Of a DNA stretch of 64,000 bases, positions 50,791 through 59,378 are shown piece after piece. Source of the DNA: Hydractinia symbiolongicarpus (Eukaryota; Cnidaria; Hydrozoa; Anthoathecata; Hydractiniidae); NCBI RefSeq assembly GCF_029227915.1, contig NC_079882.1, positions 372,001 through 436,000 on the forward strand. Reading direction: 5' to 3'. Every line of letters starts with the position of its first letter. Within the stretch, counting starts at the first letter, position 1. The position numbers and the translations under genes were made by a program. The notes beneath the pieces were generated by a model. It worked only from the letters and a program-made list of their open reading frames with translations. It searched no databases and was not told where the DNA came from.

Positions 50791-53755
50791 AATAATTTAA
50801 AAAATCGTTCGGGAAATGGGCTAACTCCCTGGGTACTTTCTTTGTATACTTTTGACTATACGGGCCGAGTCCGGGATTTTCGAGAAATCGCGTGTTTTCG
50901 TTTGCCGGCAATGAAACTTCTTTTTTTCAGCATCTCATCAAAAATGAATAAATTTTTGAAAATTACAAGTCACATGCGTTTTAGTGATGAAAAAATAATT
51001 TAAAAAATCGTTCGGGAAATGAGTTTACTCCCTGGGTACTTTCTTTGTGTACTTTTGACTATACGGGCCGACTCCGGGGTTTACGGGAAATCGCGGGTTG
51101 TCGTTTTCCGGCGATTAAACTTCTTTTATTCAGTGTCTCATCAAAAATGAAAACATTTTTTAAAACTACAAATCTCATGCGTTTTAATGCTGAAAAAATA
51201 ATTTAAAAAATCGTTTGGGAAATGAGTTTACTCCCTGCATACCTTCTTTGTATACTTTTGACTATACGGGCCGACTCCGGGGTTTACGGAAAATCGCGTG
51301 TTTTCGTTTACCGGCGATTAAACCTCTTTTATTCAGCGTCTCATCAAAAATGAAAATTTTTTTAAAAACTACAAGTCTCATGCGTTTTAGTGATGAAAAA
51401 ATATTTTAAAAAATCGTTCGGGAAATGAGTTTACTCCCTGGGTACTTTCTCTGTATACTTTGACTATACGGGCCGAGTCCGGGATTTGCGGGAAATCGCG
51501 GGTTTTCGTTTGCCGGCGATTAAACTTATTTTATTCAGCGTCTCATAAAAAATGAAAACATATTTGAAAACTACAAGTCTCATGCGTTTTACTGGTGAAA
51601 AAATAATTTAAAAAATCGTTTGGGAAATCAGTTTACTCCCTGGGAACATTCTTTATATACATTCGACTATACAGGCAAAGCCATGGGATTTACGGGAAAT
51701 CGCGGGTTTTCGTTTGTCAGCGATTAAACGTCTTTTATTCAGCGTCTCATCAAAAGTAAAAACAGTTTTGAAAACTATTAGTCTCATGCGTCTTAGTGCT
51801 GAAAAAATAATTTAAAAAATCGTTCGGGAAATCAGTTTACTCCCTGGGAACTTTCTTTATATACATTCGACCATACGGGCAAAGCCCTGGGATTTACGGG
51901 AAATCGCGTGTTTTCGTTTACCGGCGATTAAACTTCTTTTATTCAGCGTCTCATCAAAAATGAAAAATTTTTTGAAAACTACAAGTCTCATGCGTTTTAG
52001 TGATGAAAAAATAATTTAAAAAATCGTTCGGGAAATGGGCTAACTCCCTGGGTACTTTCTTTGTATACTTTTGACTATACTGGCCGAGTCCGGGATTTTC
52101 GAGAAATCGCGTGTTTTCGTTTGCCGGCGATGAAACTTCTTTTTTTCAGCATCTCTTCAAAAATGAAAACATTTTTTAAAACTACAAGTCTCATGCGTTT
52201 TAGTGATGAAAAAATAATTTAAAAAATCGTTCGGGAAATGAGTTTACTCCCTGGGAACCTTCTTTGTATACTTTTGACTATACGGGCCGACTACGGGGTT
52301 TACGGGAAATCGCGTGTTTTCGTTTACCGGCGATAAAACTTCTTTTATTCAGCGTCTCATCAAAAATGAAAAATTTTTTGAAAACTACAAGTCTCATGCG
52401 TTTTAGTGATGAAAAAATAATTTAAAAAATCGTTCGGGAAATGAGTTTACTCCCTGGGTACTTTCTTTGTGTACTTTTGACTATACGGGCCGACTCCGGG
52501 GTTTACGGGAAATCGCGGGTTTTCGTTTGCCGGCGATTAAACTTCTTTTATTCAGTATCTCATCAAAAATGAAAACATTTTTTAAAACTACAAGTCTCAT
52601 GCGTTTTAGTGCTGAAAAAATAATTTAAAAAATCGTTCGGGAAATGAGTTTACTCCCTGCGTACCTTTTTGTATACTTTTGACTATACGGGCCGACTCCG
52701 GGGTTTACGGAAAATCGCGTGTTTTCGTTTACCGGCGATTAAACCTCTTTTATTCAGCGTCTCATCAAAAATGAAAAATTTTTTGAAAACTACAAGTCTC
52801 ATGCGTTTTAGTGATGAAAAAATATTTTTAAAAATCGTTCGGGAAATGAGTTTACTCCCTGGGTACTTTCTCTGTATACTTTTGACTATACGGGCCGAGT
52901 CCGGGATTTGCGGGAAATCGCGGGTTTTCGTTTGCCGGCGATTAAACCTATTTTATTCAGCGTCTCATAAAAAATGAAAACATATTTGAAAACTACAAGT
53001 CTCATGCGTTTTACTGGTGAAAAAATAATTTAAAAAGTCGTTCGGGAAATGGGTTTACTCCCTGGGTACTTTCTTTGTATACTTTTGACTATACGGGCCC
53101 AGTCTGGGATTTACGGGAAATCGGGAGTTTTTGTTTGCTGGCAATTAAACTTCTTTTATTCAGCGTCTCATCAAAAATAAAAACATTTTTGAAAACTATA
53201 AGTCTCATGCGTCTTAGTGCTGATAAAATAATTTAAAAAATCGTTCGGGAAATCAGTTTACTCCCTGGGAACTTTCTTTATATACATTCGACTATACAGG
53301 CAAAGCCCTGGGATTTACGGGAAATCGCGGGTTTTCGTTTGTCAGCGATTAAACGTCTTTTATTCAGCGTCTCATCAAAAGTAAAAACATTTTTGAAAAC
53401 TATTAGTCTCATGCCTCTTAGTGCTGAAAAAATAATTTAAAAAATCGTTCGGGAAATCAGTTTACTCCCTGGGAACTTTCTTTATATACATTCGACCATA
53501 CGGGCAAAGCCCTGGGATTTACGGGAAATCGCGTGTTTTCGTTTACCGGCGATTAAACTTCTTTTATTCAGCGTCTCATCAAAATTGAAAAAATATTTGA
53601 AAACTACAAGTCTCATGCGTTTTAGTGATGAAAAAATAATTTAAAAAATCGTTCGGGAAAGGGGCTGAGTCCCTGGGTACTTTCTTTGTATACTTTTGAC
53701 TATACGGGCCGAGTCCGGGATTTTCGAGAAATCGCGTGTTTTCGTTTGCCGGCGA

Positions 53756-53758
53756 TAA
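53756..53758. other. Target-site duplication, left copy (TAA)
   Basis: The satellite reads GCCGGCGA then TAA, and foreign DNA starts immediately after. The same TAA is repeated at 57485-57487, after which the monomer continues with AACTTCTTT. Removing the element and one TAA restores GCCGGCGATAAAACTTC, which exists uninterrupted at 59516-59518 and 59921-59923. Confidence 0.93.
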
Positions 53759-53789
53759 CACGGCGGTAATTTTTGTTACAATTTCTCCC
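53759..53789 (+). repeat. Left terminal inverted repeat (31 bp)
   Basis: Begins CACGGCGGTAAT and ends TTTCTCCC. Against the reverse complement of 57454-57484 it matches at 26 of 31 positions in an ungapped alignment, with the first 12 and last 8 perfect and five mismatches between. Transposase binding there is inferred. Confidence 0.93.
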
Positions 53790-53793
53790 ACTG

Positions 53794-53801
53794 TGACGTC
53801 A
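53794..53801. promoter_or_regulatory. Perfect CRE/ATF palindrome (TGACGTCA) near left transposon end
   Basis: TGACGTCA is the full 8-bp cAMP-response-element palindrome bound by CREB/ATF bZIP factors in animals. It lies 5 bp inside the left terminal repeat, where a promoter for an inward + strand transcript could sit. The motif is seen directly; function is inference, and an 8-mer could occur by chance. Confidence 0.35.
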
Positions 53802-54901
53802 TAGTAACGGGCTTCACCCGCGTGACTAACCTGCAAATTTCGTGGTTTTACGATATTTTCCATAAAAGTGCCTAGCTTTTGAAAGTATTATTCGCAGATA
53901 TATTTTGACAAGCTCGATGTACGTTTTTATTTTTTATATTCATATATGATTGGAGTTTCAATATAAAACATCACTGCAAGATCACACCCTATTTTTTCAT
54001 TGTTTTCAAATGAGGAATGTGTAAAACGGACATTCTGTAAAATATTTCGCATTCATGTCTAAAGGTAATTGATCTAAACCATGTACGCTGTGGCCAGATC
54101 GTTTGCTCAGGAGAAAATCTTAATTTTCTCTTTACAATGTGCATGATTAGTCGCATTTAAAGTAACAAACTTGACCTAAAACGTGCAAAAAACACCATTT
54201 TTTGTGTTTGTTAGCTCTGTGTATGGATTCGGATGCGAATTTCTGGCATGTTGTAAACTGAAAAATTTCTTTCACGTATGTTAATCAAGTTTCTGTAATA
54301 TCAGTTGAATTGGTTTTGATTTGTGGCCTCACGAATACCTGTTTTGATTCTTGCCAGTTTTATTTGGAAATTACCTGCAACAAGGAGTCACGAGAGCCAT
54401 TATGAATTTCAAAGCTATCCTATTCCGCCATTATAAATGTATAGCTAGCAGAGAGAAAACTGACAGATTTTTGTGTTTAATGTTATATAGCTATGCAGTG
54501 ATTCATTAAGCTAGATTAACTGCAGAATAGCTAGCTAACAGATATAATTAGAATTAGTCCAGTTATTTTTTGATAGAAAAACGAACAATGTATGAAATTA
54601 AATTAAGATGGCTAGCTATAGCTACTATGATGAGAGAATAATAATGTATCTAGCTAGCTTATAGTTAGCAAGAGAACAATGTATGTTTTTTAGGAGAGAA
54701 ACTTCTATGAGATATTATAAATAAAAATTTTGTTTTGGGATCTAATTTTGCAAATTAGGTTGCTAAAAATGTTGTATATCGCAGGATTTAATTCATCATT
54801 ATTGTTCCTCTTAAGGCCTACATAGTATACAACAATATTTCATCTTGTGTGATTATAGAGACATATTGTGATTATTGTGAATAATTGAAAAATAAATTAA
54901 A
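53802..54901. other. Transposon left interior, no gene recognised
   Basis: AT-rich, unique-looking sequence. The longest inward + strand ORF noticed is about 34 codons from the ATG at 54402, with no recognisable motif. A small CGGG-CTTCA-CCCG hairpin lies just inside the CRE. If the SAP ORF has upstream exons or a 5' leader they would be here, but I cannot identify convincing splice sites. It holds the AGCTAGC-rich cluster listed separately. Confidence 0.6.
54442..54661. repeat. Cluster of AGCTAGC palindromic words
   Basis: TAGCTAGC-type words occur at 54442-54449, 54529-54536, 54611-54617 and 54650-54658, with related AGCTA/GCTAG fragments between. GCTAGC is palindromic, so each can form a small stem. 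They may be a compositional habit of the host genome or degenerate simple repeats; they do not occur as such a cluster in the satellite, and a single related TTAGCTAGCGGG lies near 57272. Confidence 0.45.
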
Positions 54902-54970
54902 ATGGTTCAAACTGCTACAAATGAAACTGATTGCAAAGATGATAATGGAAATGTTGGAAATGATGATTAA
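54902..54970 (+). CDS. Possible 22-codon acidic leader ORF
   Basis: An ATG in good animal start context (AAAATGG) opens 22 codons, MVQTATNETDCKDDNGNVGNDD, and ends in TAA. It precedes the SAP ORF by 50 bp and is not in frame with it through an obvious intron: the candidate acceptors before the SAP ORF (TATTCAG and CTTCTCAG) do not pair with a GT donor in the right phase. It may be an upstream ORF on the same transcript, part of a mis-predicted exon, or chance. Low confidence that it is translated. Confidence 0.2.
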   Translation: MVQTATNETDCKDDNGNVGNDD

Positions 54971-55020
54971 TTAAATATTAAAGCCTATTCAGTTGCTCTG
55001 AACGCTTCTCAGACATTAAC

Positions 55021-55191
55021 ATGTGCAATCAACACCAAACAACACATCATCAAAAACAAACAGCCACAAACAAAAATTTGGTTCCAAGATCGATGTCTGT
55101 TGGGCAACTTAAAGAAGAGTTAAAATTACGCAAGAAGGCAGTAACTGGAAAAAAAGAAGATTTGATTCGTCGACTTGAAGGAACATTATAA
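55021..55191 (+). CDS. Small SAP-domain protein (56 aa)
   Basis: The ORF starts at ATG 55021 and ends TAA 55189-55191; a second in-frame ATG at 55093 is residue 25. Residues 1-24 are polar (His/Gln/Thr/Asn/Lys-rich). Residues 26-54 fit the SAP fold signature of two short amphipathic helices: VGQLKEELKLR, a KKAVTGKK turn with the conserved Gly, then EDLIRRLEG. SAP domains bind AT-rich or scaffold-attachment DNA and are often one domain of larger chromatin, repair or recombinase proteins, so this may be one exon of a longer gene. The open frame extends upstream to a TAA near 54976, and CTTCTCAG at about 55005-55012 resembles a splice acceptor. An AATAAA lies at 55370-55375. The SAP match is clear from sequence; expression, exon structure and a role in transposition are inference. 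Confidence 0.6.
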   Translation: MCNQHQTTHHQKQTATNKNLVPRSMSVGQLKEELKLRKKAVTGKKEDLIRRLEGTL

Positions 55192-55207
55192 ACATTATTT
55201 CGTTTTT

Positions 55208-55403
55208 AAGTTATTTGCATTTAAAGATTTTTAGATTTAATTATGCTGCATAAATTATGTCACATTTAAGCAAATTTTGATATTTTCTGTCATCAATAAC
55301 TTTGGATCTGTTAAAGGACATTGCTTCAAACTATATTATAGAGTAAAATTAAATTAATTTATGCAGCATAATAAAACTAAAAATCTTAAAAGGCGAATAT
55401 CTT
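55208..55403. mobile_element. Nested MITE-like inverted-repeat element (about 196 bp)
   Basis: The arms 55208-55258 and 55353-55403 are reverse complements over about 50 bp with a few mismatches and one 1-nt gap; the core shared by both is AAGATTTTTAG, then TTATGCTGCATAAATTA. About 94 bp of AT-rich spacer separates them. Length, AT richness and terminal palindromy resemble a miniature inverted-repeat transposable element. I see no certain target-site duplication, so a large hairpin in the 3' region of the SAP transcript is an alternative reading. Confidence 0.6.
55370..55375 (+). terminator. Candidate poly(A) signal for the SAP ORF
   Basis: AATAAA about 180 nt past the SAP stop codon, inside the right arm of the nested inverted repeat. 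It is the first canonical signal noticed downstream on +. In DNA this AT-rich the hexamer is common, so support is modest. Confidence 0.3.
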
Positions 55404-56216
55404 GAGAACAAAGACAATTTTTTAAGCTCCACAACGTAAGCTCAAAATCCTTTCTCGTTTTGGGACCCCTTTAATGTTTTTTCCTTTATTCTAAAAAAAA
55501 ATTTTTTACGGGAAGACATTTTTGTGAATCATATTTTTCTGATTGCGAAACCAGAAAACAATTTTTTGTAGGATAAATTTTTATGATCGGAATGCTTTTT
55601 ATAAATTCTACTGTTACTGTCTCAATAAGTAAATAAAAATGTGAAATAGTATATACCAGAAGGAACCCTTGGGTTGTGTTGTGTTCACATAGCCCAATTA
55701 ATGATTTATATGACATTAACACATGCCACCTACCTTGCAATTATGTTACAGTTAGTATATAATATATATTGAATATATTTATACAAGCCTTCTGGCATAT
55801 TGCAGAGGGTAGTTAAAAATCAAAAGGTACATATAATTTGTTCTATTAGCTTTCTTTTTTTCAAAATTACAATCAACTTTGATTTTTTGTTCCAGAATTT
55901 CCAATGAAATTTCAATTGATACTTGTAATATATATAGATATATAGTTTACTTTAGATTATTAGTTTTTATTAAGATACGGAAAGTGTTGTAGTTAGTAGA
56001 TTGGAAGAGCATTTAACAACAACAAAGACAATACAGTATGTAGTATTTTTTACTTTTAAGCGCAGTCAACCTGTTGTTACTTTTTACTTTCAAATACACA
56101 TTGTACTGTTGTACCAAAAACCTTAGATGATAATGCTAAATTTTAACAAAATATTTATTGAAAAATGTCTTTTATTGGACTAACCTGTACAACTAGAAAA
56201 TTGTTTTTGTATTAAC
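55404..56216. other. Transposon middle, AT-rich, no gene recognised
   Basis: AT-rich sequence between the nested element and the tRNA-like sequence. An 84-codon minus-strand ORF (55486-55740) shows no domain, no compositional sign of coding and mostly hydrophobic or low-information residues, so it is not annotated. Short A/T simple-sequence stretches (for example around 55760 and 55930) are the only other structure. Confidence 0.6.
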
Positions 56217-56284
56217 GCCCTGTTGGTCTAATGGAATGACACTCGTACAAATGAGAGACCTGGGTTCGAATCCTGGACAGGGAA
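56217..56284 (+). pseudogene. Degenerate tRNA-Glu-like sequence with intact Pol III A and B boxes
   Basis: The acceptor strands CCCTGT (56218-56223) and ACAGGG (56277-56282) pair over 6 bp. Position 1 is G opposite A72, where eukaryotic tRNA-Glu has T-A. The A box TGGTCTAATGG and B box GGTTCGAATCC are excellent, the T loop is TTCGAAT, and the D stem GTC/GAC is intact. The segment between D and T arms is only 18 nt (CTCGTACAAATGAGAGAC) instead of 21-22, so no normal 5-bp/7-nt anticodon arm forms and no anticodon can be assigned. Acceptor, A/B boxes and 3' GGGAA most resemble metazoan tRNA-Glu. A T run about 9 nt downstream could stop Pol III. It is best read as a tRNA relic or tRNA-derived SINE head carried by the transposon; a structurally unusual functional tRNA is unlikely. 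Confidence 0.65.
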
Positions 56285-56520
56285 AAAACTTATTTTTACA
56301 TATAAAATGCCATTTATATTTTTAGTTTATTAAAAAATAGCTTATAATTTTAAACAAGGATTGTCTTCAGACTGTTGTTTTTCCAAAATGGATAAGTAGA
56401 CAACAAATTGGATAAAGCTCAAATAGCCGATCTCACATCATAGGTCCAAACTAGATAATTTACAACTTCTAAATGACTACTAGCTATAAATAAGCAACGC
56501 TATGCAAACAATATACTATA

Positions 56521-56526
56521 TTTATT
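56521..56526 (-). terminator. Poly(A) signal for the minus-strand ORF
   Basis: TTTATT on +, AATAAA on -, about 43 nt past the TAG at 56569-56571. The close canonical placement supports the minus ORF being a real transcription unit, although AATAAA is frequent in AT-rich DNA. Confidence 0.5.
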
Positions 56527-56568
56527 GTTCCTTGAAATGTGAAGCTACGAACAATTTAGCTATACTAA

Positions 56569-57246
56569 CTATACTTCTGCTGCTGTTACTGTTTGAGCAC
56601 AATGAAGCATTAATGACTGCACATGGGTGTCAATAACGAAGCCATCAGCAGTGTACCGTTGAATATAAAACAACACTTTCAGATGGCTATGTGCATATTC
56701 AAGGCGTATTGGTGCATATTCACTAACAGCAACATTCGACATACCATCGTACTGCAAAATGTTATCCTTGTCCTTGCGATATTTGCGTTTTACAAGATAG
56801 TTAGTCCCATCAAAACGTACAGGATTAAATATCTTCTCTGCACTAGCTACATTTTTTAAAAAGATTATTATTTTTTGGCCTTTTTTATTTTTACTTTTTG
56901 GCAGAACACACTCTACTTCTGCCCCATAATTTTTGCAAAGACAGACTAAGTAACGCATGATCTGCCAAGGTATGAAAAATGTAACTGGAGGAACTAAGCC
57001 AGTAATCTGACCCCTGCATAACTTAGACAGCATACGTGCACCTATTTCTCGTAAGTAACTATCTATCATGGGGCCTACAAGGGCAAGGTGATTGCCTATC
57101 AGTTTTTCAACACCAAATAACATAGAACTATTCATACAATAGTCTTTCTCGACACCATTTGCTACATCATTAAACCAATGGCGCTCGAAGGTACCTAATT
57201 TTAATTCCAAATCAGTCCAGAAATTGCTATTTCGTTCAGAACCCAT
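56569..57246 (-). CDS. Uncharacterised transposon-borne protein (225 aa)
   Basis: Intact ORF from ATG 57244-57246 to TAG 56569-56571; an in-frame stop lies about 35 nt upstream of the ATG, so the start is fixed unless there is an upstream exon. I do not recognise the family. Visible features: an N-terminal half that looks helical and aromatic (FWTDLELK at 9-16, FERHWF at 20-25), a mid section with Cys at 77, 102, 104 and 113 around VPPVTFFIPWQIM (85-97), Lys-rich PKSKNKKGQK (116-125) and a basic KRKYRKDK patch (153-160) that could be a nuclear localisation or nucleic-acid contact, then a hydrophobic/aromatic C-terminus. No signal peptide or obvious membrane helix is seen, and no DDE/D triad or Myb/HTH is recognisable. 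Length and mixed amino-acid use in AT-rich DNA favour real coding. It points inward from the right terminus, converging on the SAP ORF, as in two-gene transposons. It could be a captured host exon. Confidence 0.65.
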   Translation of the reverse strand: MGSERNSNFWTDLELKLGTFERHWFNDVANGVEKDYCMNSSMLFGVEKLIGNHLALVGPMIDSYLREIGARMLSKLCRGQITGLVPPVTFFIPWQIMRYLVCLCKNYGAEVECVLPKSKNKKGQKIIIFLKNVASAEKIFNPVRFDGTNYLVKRKYRKDKDNILQYDGMSNVAVSEYAPIRLEYAHSHLKVLFYIQRYTADGFVIDTHVQSLMLHCAQTVTAAEV

Positions 57247-57453
57247 TCTTGCGTCTGATAGCTTTTCAGTAACTTAGCTAGCGGGCCAGCACAAATCAAA
57301 ATGAACCGCTTCAAAACTACGAATGCGGAAAATGCAGGTCAATTACTTAGAAGCTACGGGACCGATGAATTTTCGTCGCTTAAAATAATAACCTGTAGAA
57401 AAAATCGATTACCGGTTTTTCGGAGAAAAATATGTTACGCAATTTCTGCAAAC
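57247..57453. other. Transposon right subterminal region
   Basis: 207 bp between the 225-aa ORF start and the right terminal repeat, the expected position of a promoter for the minus ORF. A + strand ORF opens at 57301 and reads outward across the terminal repeat into satellite to 57576; its frame is broken relative to a second protein-like frame just before the end, and I treat it as fortuitous. No clear TATA box was found. Confidence 0.5.
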
Positions 57454-57484
57454 GGGAGAAAATGGAAAGAATATTACCGCCGTG
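57454..57484 (-). repeat. Right terminal inverted repeat (31 bp)
   Basis: On + it reads GGGAGAAAATGGAAAGAATA then TTACCGCCGTG. Its reverse complement starts CACGGCGGTAAT, the same outer 12 bp as the left end, and ends TTTTCTCCC. It is followed directly by the TAA target-site duplication. Confidence 0.93.
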
Positions 57485-57487
57485 TAA
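57485..57487. other. Target-site duplication, right copy (TAA)
   Basis: TAA directly after the right terminal repeat (GCCGTG then TAA), matching 53756-53758. The following AACTTCTTTTTTTCAGC is the expected continuation of the interrupted monomer. Confidence 0.93.
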
Positions 57488-59378
57488 AACTTCTTTTTTT
57501 CAGCATCTCATCAAAAATGAATAAATTTTTGAAAATTACAAGTCACATGCGTTTTAGTGATGAAAAAATAATTTAAAAAATCGTTCGGGAAATGAGTTTA
57601 CTCCCTGGGTACTTTCTTTGTGTACTTTTGACGATACGGGCCGACTCCGGGGTTTACGGGAAATCGCGGGTTTTCGTTTGCCGGCGATTAAACTTCTTTT
57701 ATTCAGTGTCTCATCAAAAATGAAAACATTTTTTAAAACTACAAGTCTCATGCGTTTTAGTGCTGAAAAAATAATTTAAAAAATCGTTCAGGAAATGAGT
57801 TTACTCCCTGCGTACCTTCTTTGTATACTTTTGACTATACGGGCCGACTCCGGGGTTTACGGAAAATCGCGTGTTTTCGTTCACCGGCGATTAAACCTCT
57901 TTTATTCAGCGTCTCATCAAAAATGAAAATTTTTTTGAAAACTACAAGTCTCGTGCGTTTTAGTGATGAAAAAATATTTTAAAAAATCGTTCGGGAAATG
58001 AGTTTACTCCCTGGGTACTTTCTCTGTATACTTTTGACTATACGGGCCGAGTCCAGGATTTGCGGGAAATCGCGGGTTTTCGTTTGCCGGCGATTAAACT
58101 TATTTTATTCAGCGTCTCATAAAAAATGAAAACATATTTGAAAACTACAAGTCTCATGCGTTTTACTGGTGAAAAAATAATTTAAAAAGTCGTTCGGGAA
58201 ATGGGTTTACTCCCTGGATACTTTCCTTGTATACTTTTGACTATACGGGCCGAGTCCGGGATTTACGGGAAATCGCGAGTTTTCGTTTGCTGGCAATTAA
58301 ACTTCTTTTATTCAGCGTCTCATCAAAAATAAAAACATTTTTGAAAACTATAAGTCTCATGCGTCTTAGTGCTGAAAAAATAATTTAAAAAATCGTTCGG
58401 GAAATCAGTTTACTCCCTGGGAACTTTCTTTATATACATTCGACTATACAGGCAAAGCCCTGGGATTTACGGGAAATCGCGGGTTTTCGTTTGTCAGCGA
58501 TTAAACGTCTTTTATTCAGCGTCTCATCAAAAGTAAAAACATTTTTGAAAACTATTAGTCTCATGCGTCTTAGTGCTGAAAAAATAATTTAAAAAATCGT
58601 TCGGGAAATCAGTTTACTCCCTGGGAACTTTCTTTATATACATTCGACCATACGGGCAAAGCCCTGGGATTTACGGGAAATCGCGTGTTTTCGTTTACCG
58701 GCGATTAAACTTCTTTTATTCAGCGTCTCATCAAAAATGAAAAATTTTTTGAAAACTACAAGTCTCATGCGTTTTATTGATGAAAAAATAATTTAAAAAA
58801 TCGTTCGGGAAATGGGCTAACTCCCTGGGTACTTTCTTTGTATACTTTTGACTATACGGGCCGAGTCCGGGATTTTCGAGAAATCGCGTGTTTTCGTTTG
58901 CCGGCGATGAAACTTCTTTTTTTCAGCGTCTCATCAAAAATGAATACATTTTTAAAAATTACAAGTCACATGCGTTTTAGTGATGAAAAAATAATTTAAA
59001 AAATCGTTCGGGAAATGAGTTTACTCCTTGGATATTTCTTTGTATACTTTTGACTATACGGGCCGACTTCGGGGTTTACGGGAAATCGCGGGTTTTCGTT
59101 TGCCGGCGATTAAACTTCTTTTATTCAGTGTCTCATCAAAAATAAAAACATTTTTTAAAACTACAAGTCTCATGCGTTTTAGTGATGAAAAAATAATTTA
59201 AAAAATCGTTCGGGAAATGAGTTTACTCCCTGGGTACCTTCTTTGTATACCTTTGACTATACGGGTCGACTACGGGGTTTACGGGAAATCGCGTGTTTTA
59301 GTTTACCGGCGATTAAACTTCTTTTATTCAGCGTCTCATCAAAAATGAAAAAATATTTGAAAACTACAAGTCTCATGC

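Larger units (their letters stand above)
36748..53758 (-). repeat. Satellite block II: inverted-orientation 203-bp array
   Basis: About 84 monomers of the same satellite, reverse-complemented relative to block I. Landmarks read CTACAAGTCTCATGCGTTTT, AATTTAAAAAATCGTTCGGG, AAATGAGTTTACTCCCTGGG, TACTTTCTTTGTATACTTTT, GACTATACGGGCCGA, TTTACGGGAAATCGCGGG, TTTTCGTTTGCCGGCGATTA and CTTCTTTTATTCAGCGTCTC. Variants are on average more diverse than in block I (GGGCTAACTCCC, CAAGTCACATGCG, TTTGTCAGCGATTAAACG, ACATATTTGAAAAC). The block is cut at 53758 by a transposon and resumes at 57485. Confidence 0.96.
53759..57484 (+). mobile_element. 3.7-kb cut-and-paste DNA transposon inserted in satellite
   Basis: A 3726-bp non-satellite segment with 31-bp terminal inverted repeats (26/31 identical, no gaps; the outer 12 bp CACGGCGGTAAT are perfect) and a 3-bp TAA target-site duplication. 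The empty site is present in two related satellite monomers, so the boundaries are exact. Three-bp TAA/TWA duplications are known for PIF/Harbinger, and CAC-starting termini with 3-bp duplications for the CMC group (EnSpm/CACTA, Chapaev3); I cannot decide between them or exclude another superfamily. Inside are convergent ORFs: a SAP-domain peptide on + and a 225-residue unknown on -. A nested inverted-repeat element and a tRNA-Glu-like relic lie between them. No DDE/D transposase is recognisable. The element has its own composition and its AGCTAGC words are absent from the satellite. Strand is arbitrary. Confidence 0.93.

Noticed and set aside
53579-53863. 94-codon minus ORF starting inside the transposon's left end and running outward through the terminal repeat into satellite.
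   Set aside because: It crosses the insertion boundary, so the full frame cannot predate insertion; its second half is satellite read-through. The first 35 codons look somewhat protein-like and contain a CAG/GTTAGT donor-like word, but an outward-facing gene at a terminus is not convincing.
54442-54661. AGCTAGC cluster as a transcription-factor array or CRISPR-like repeat.
   Set aside because: Spacing is irregular and the word is palindromic simple sequence; no consistent unit or partner motif is seen.
55486-55740. 84-codon minus ORF in the middle of the transposon.
   Set aside because: No recognisable domain, low-complexity hydrophobic composition, AT-rich context, and no supporting signals; length is compatible with chance.
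56217-56284. Functional tRNA gene.
   Set aside because: The anticodon arm region is 3-4 nt too short to form a 5-bp stem with a 7-nt loop, and the 1-72 pair is lost, so no anticodon can be assigned.
56623-56859. 78-codon + ORF opposite the 225-aa minus ORF.
   Set aside because: A shadow of the longer minus-strand frame, which has the better length, composition and poly(A) signal.
57301-57576. 91-codon + ORF from the transposon's right subterminal region outward into satellite.
   Set aside because: It also crosses the boundary, and the last third is satellite. A second frame near the end resembles the outward frame of the left end only because both read the same terminal repeat.
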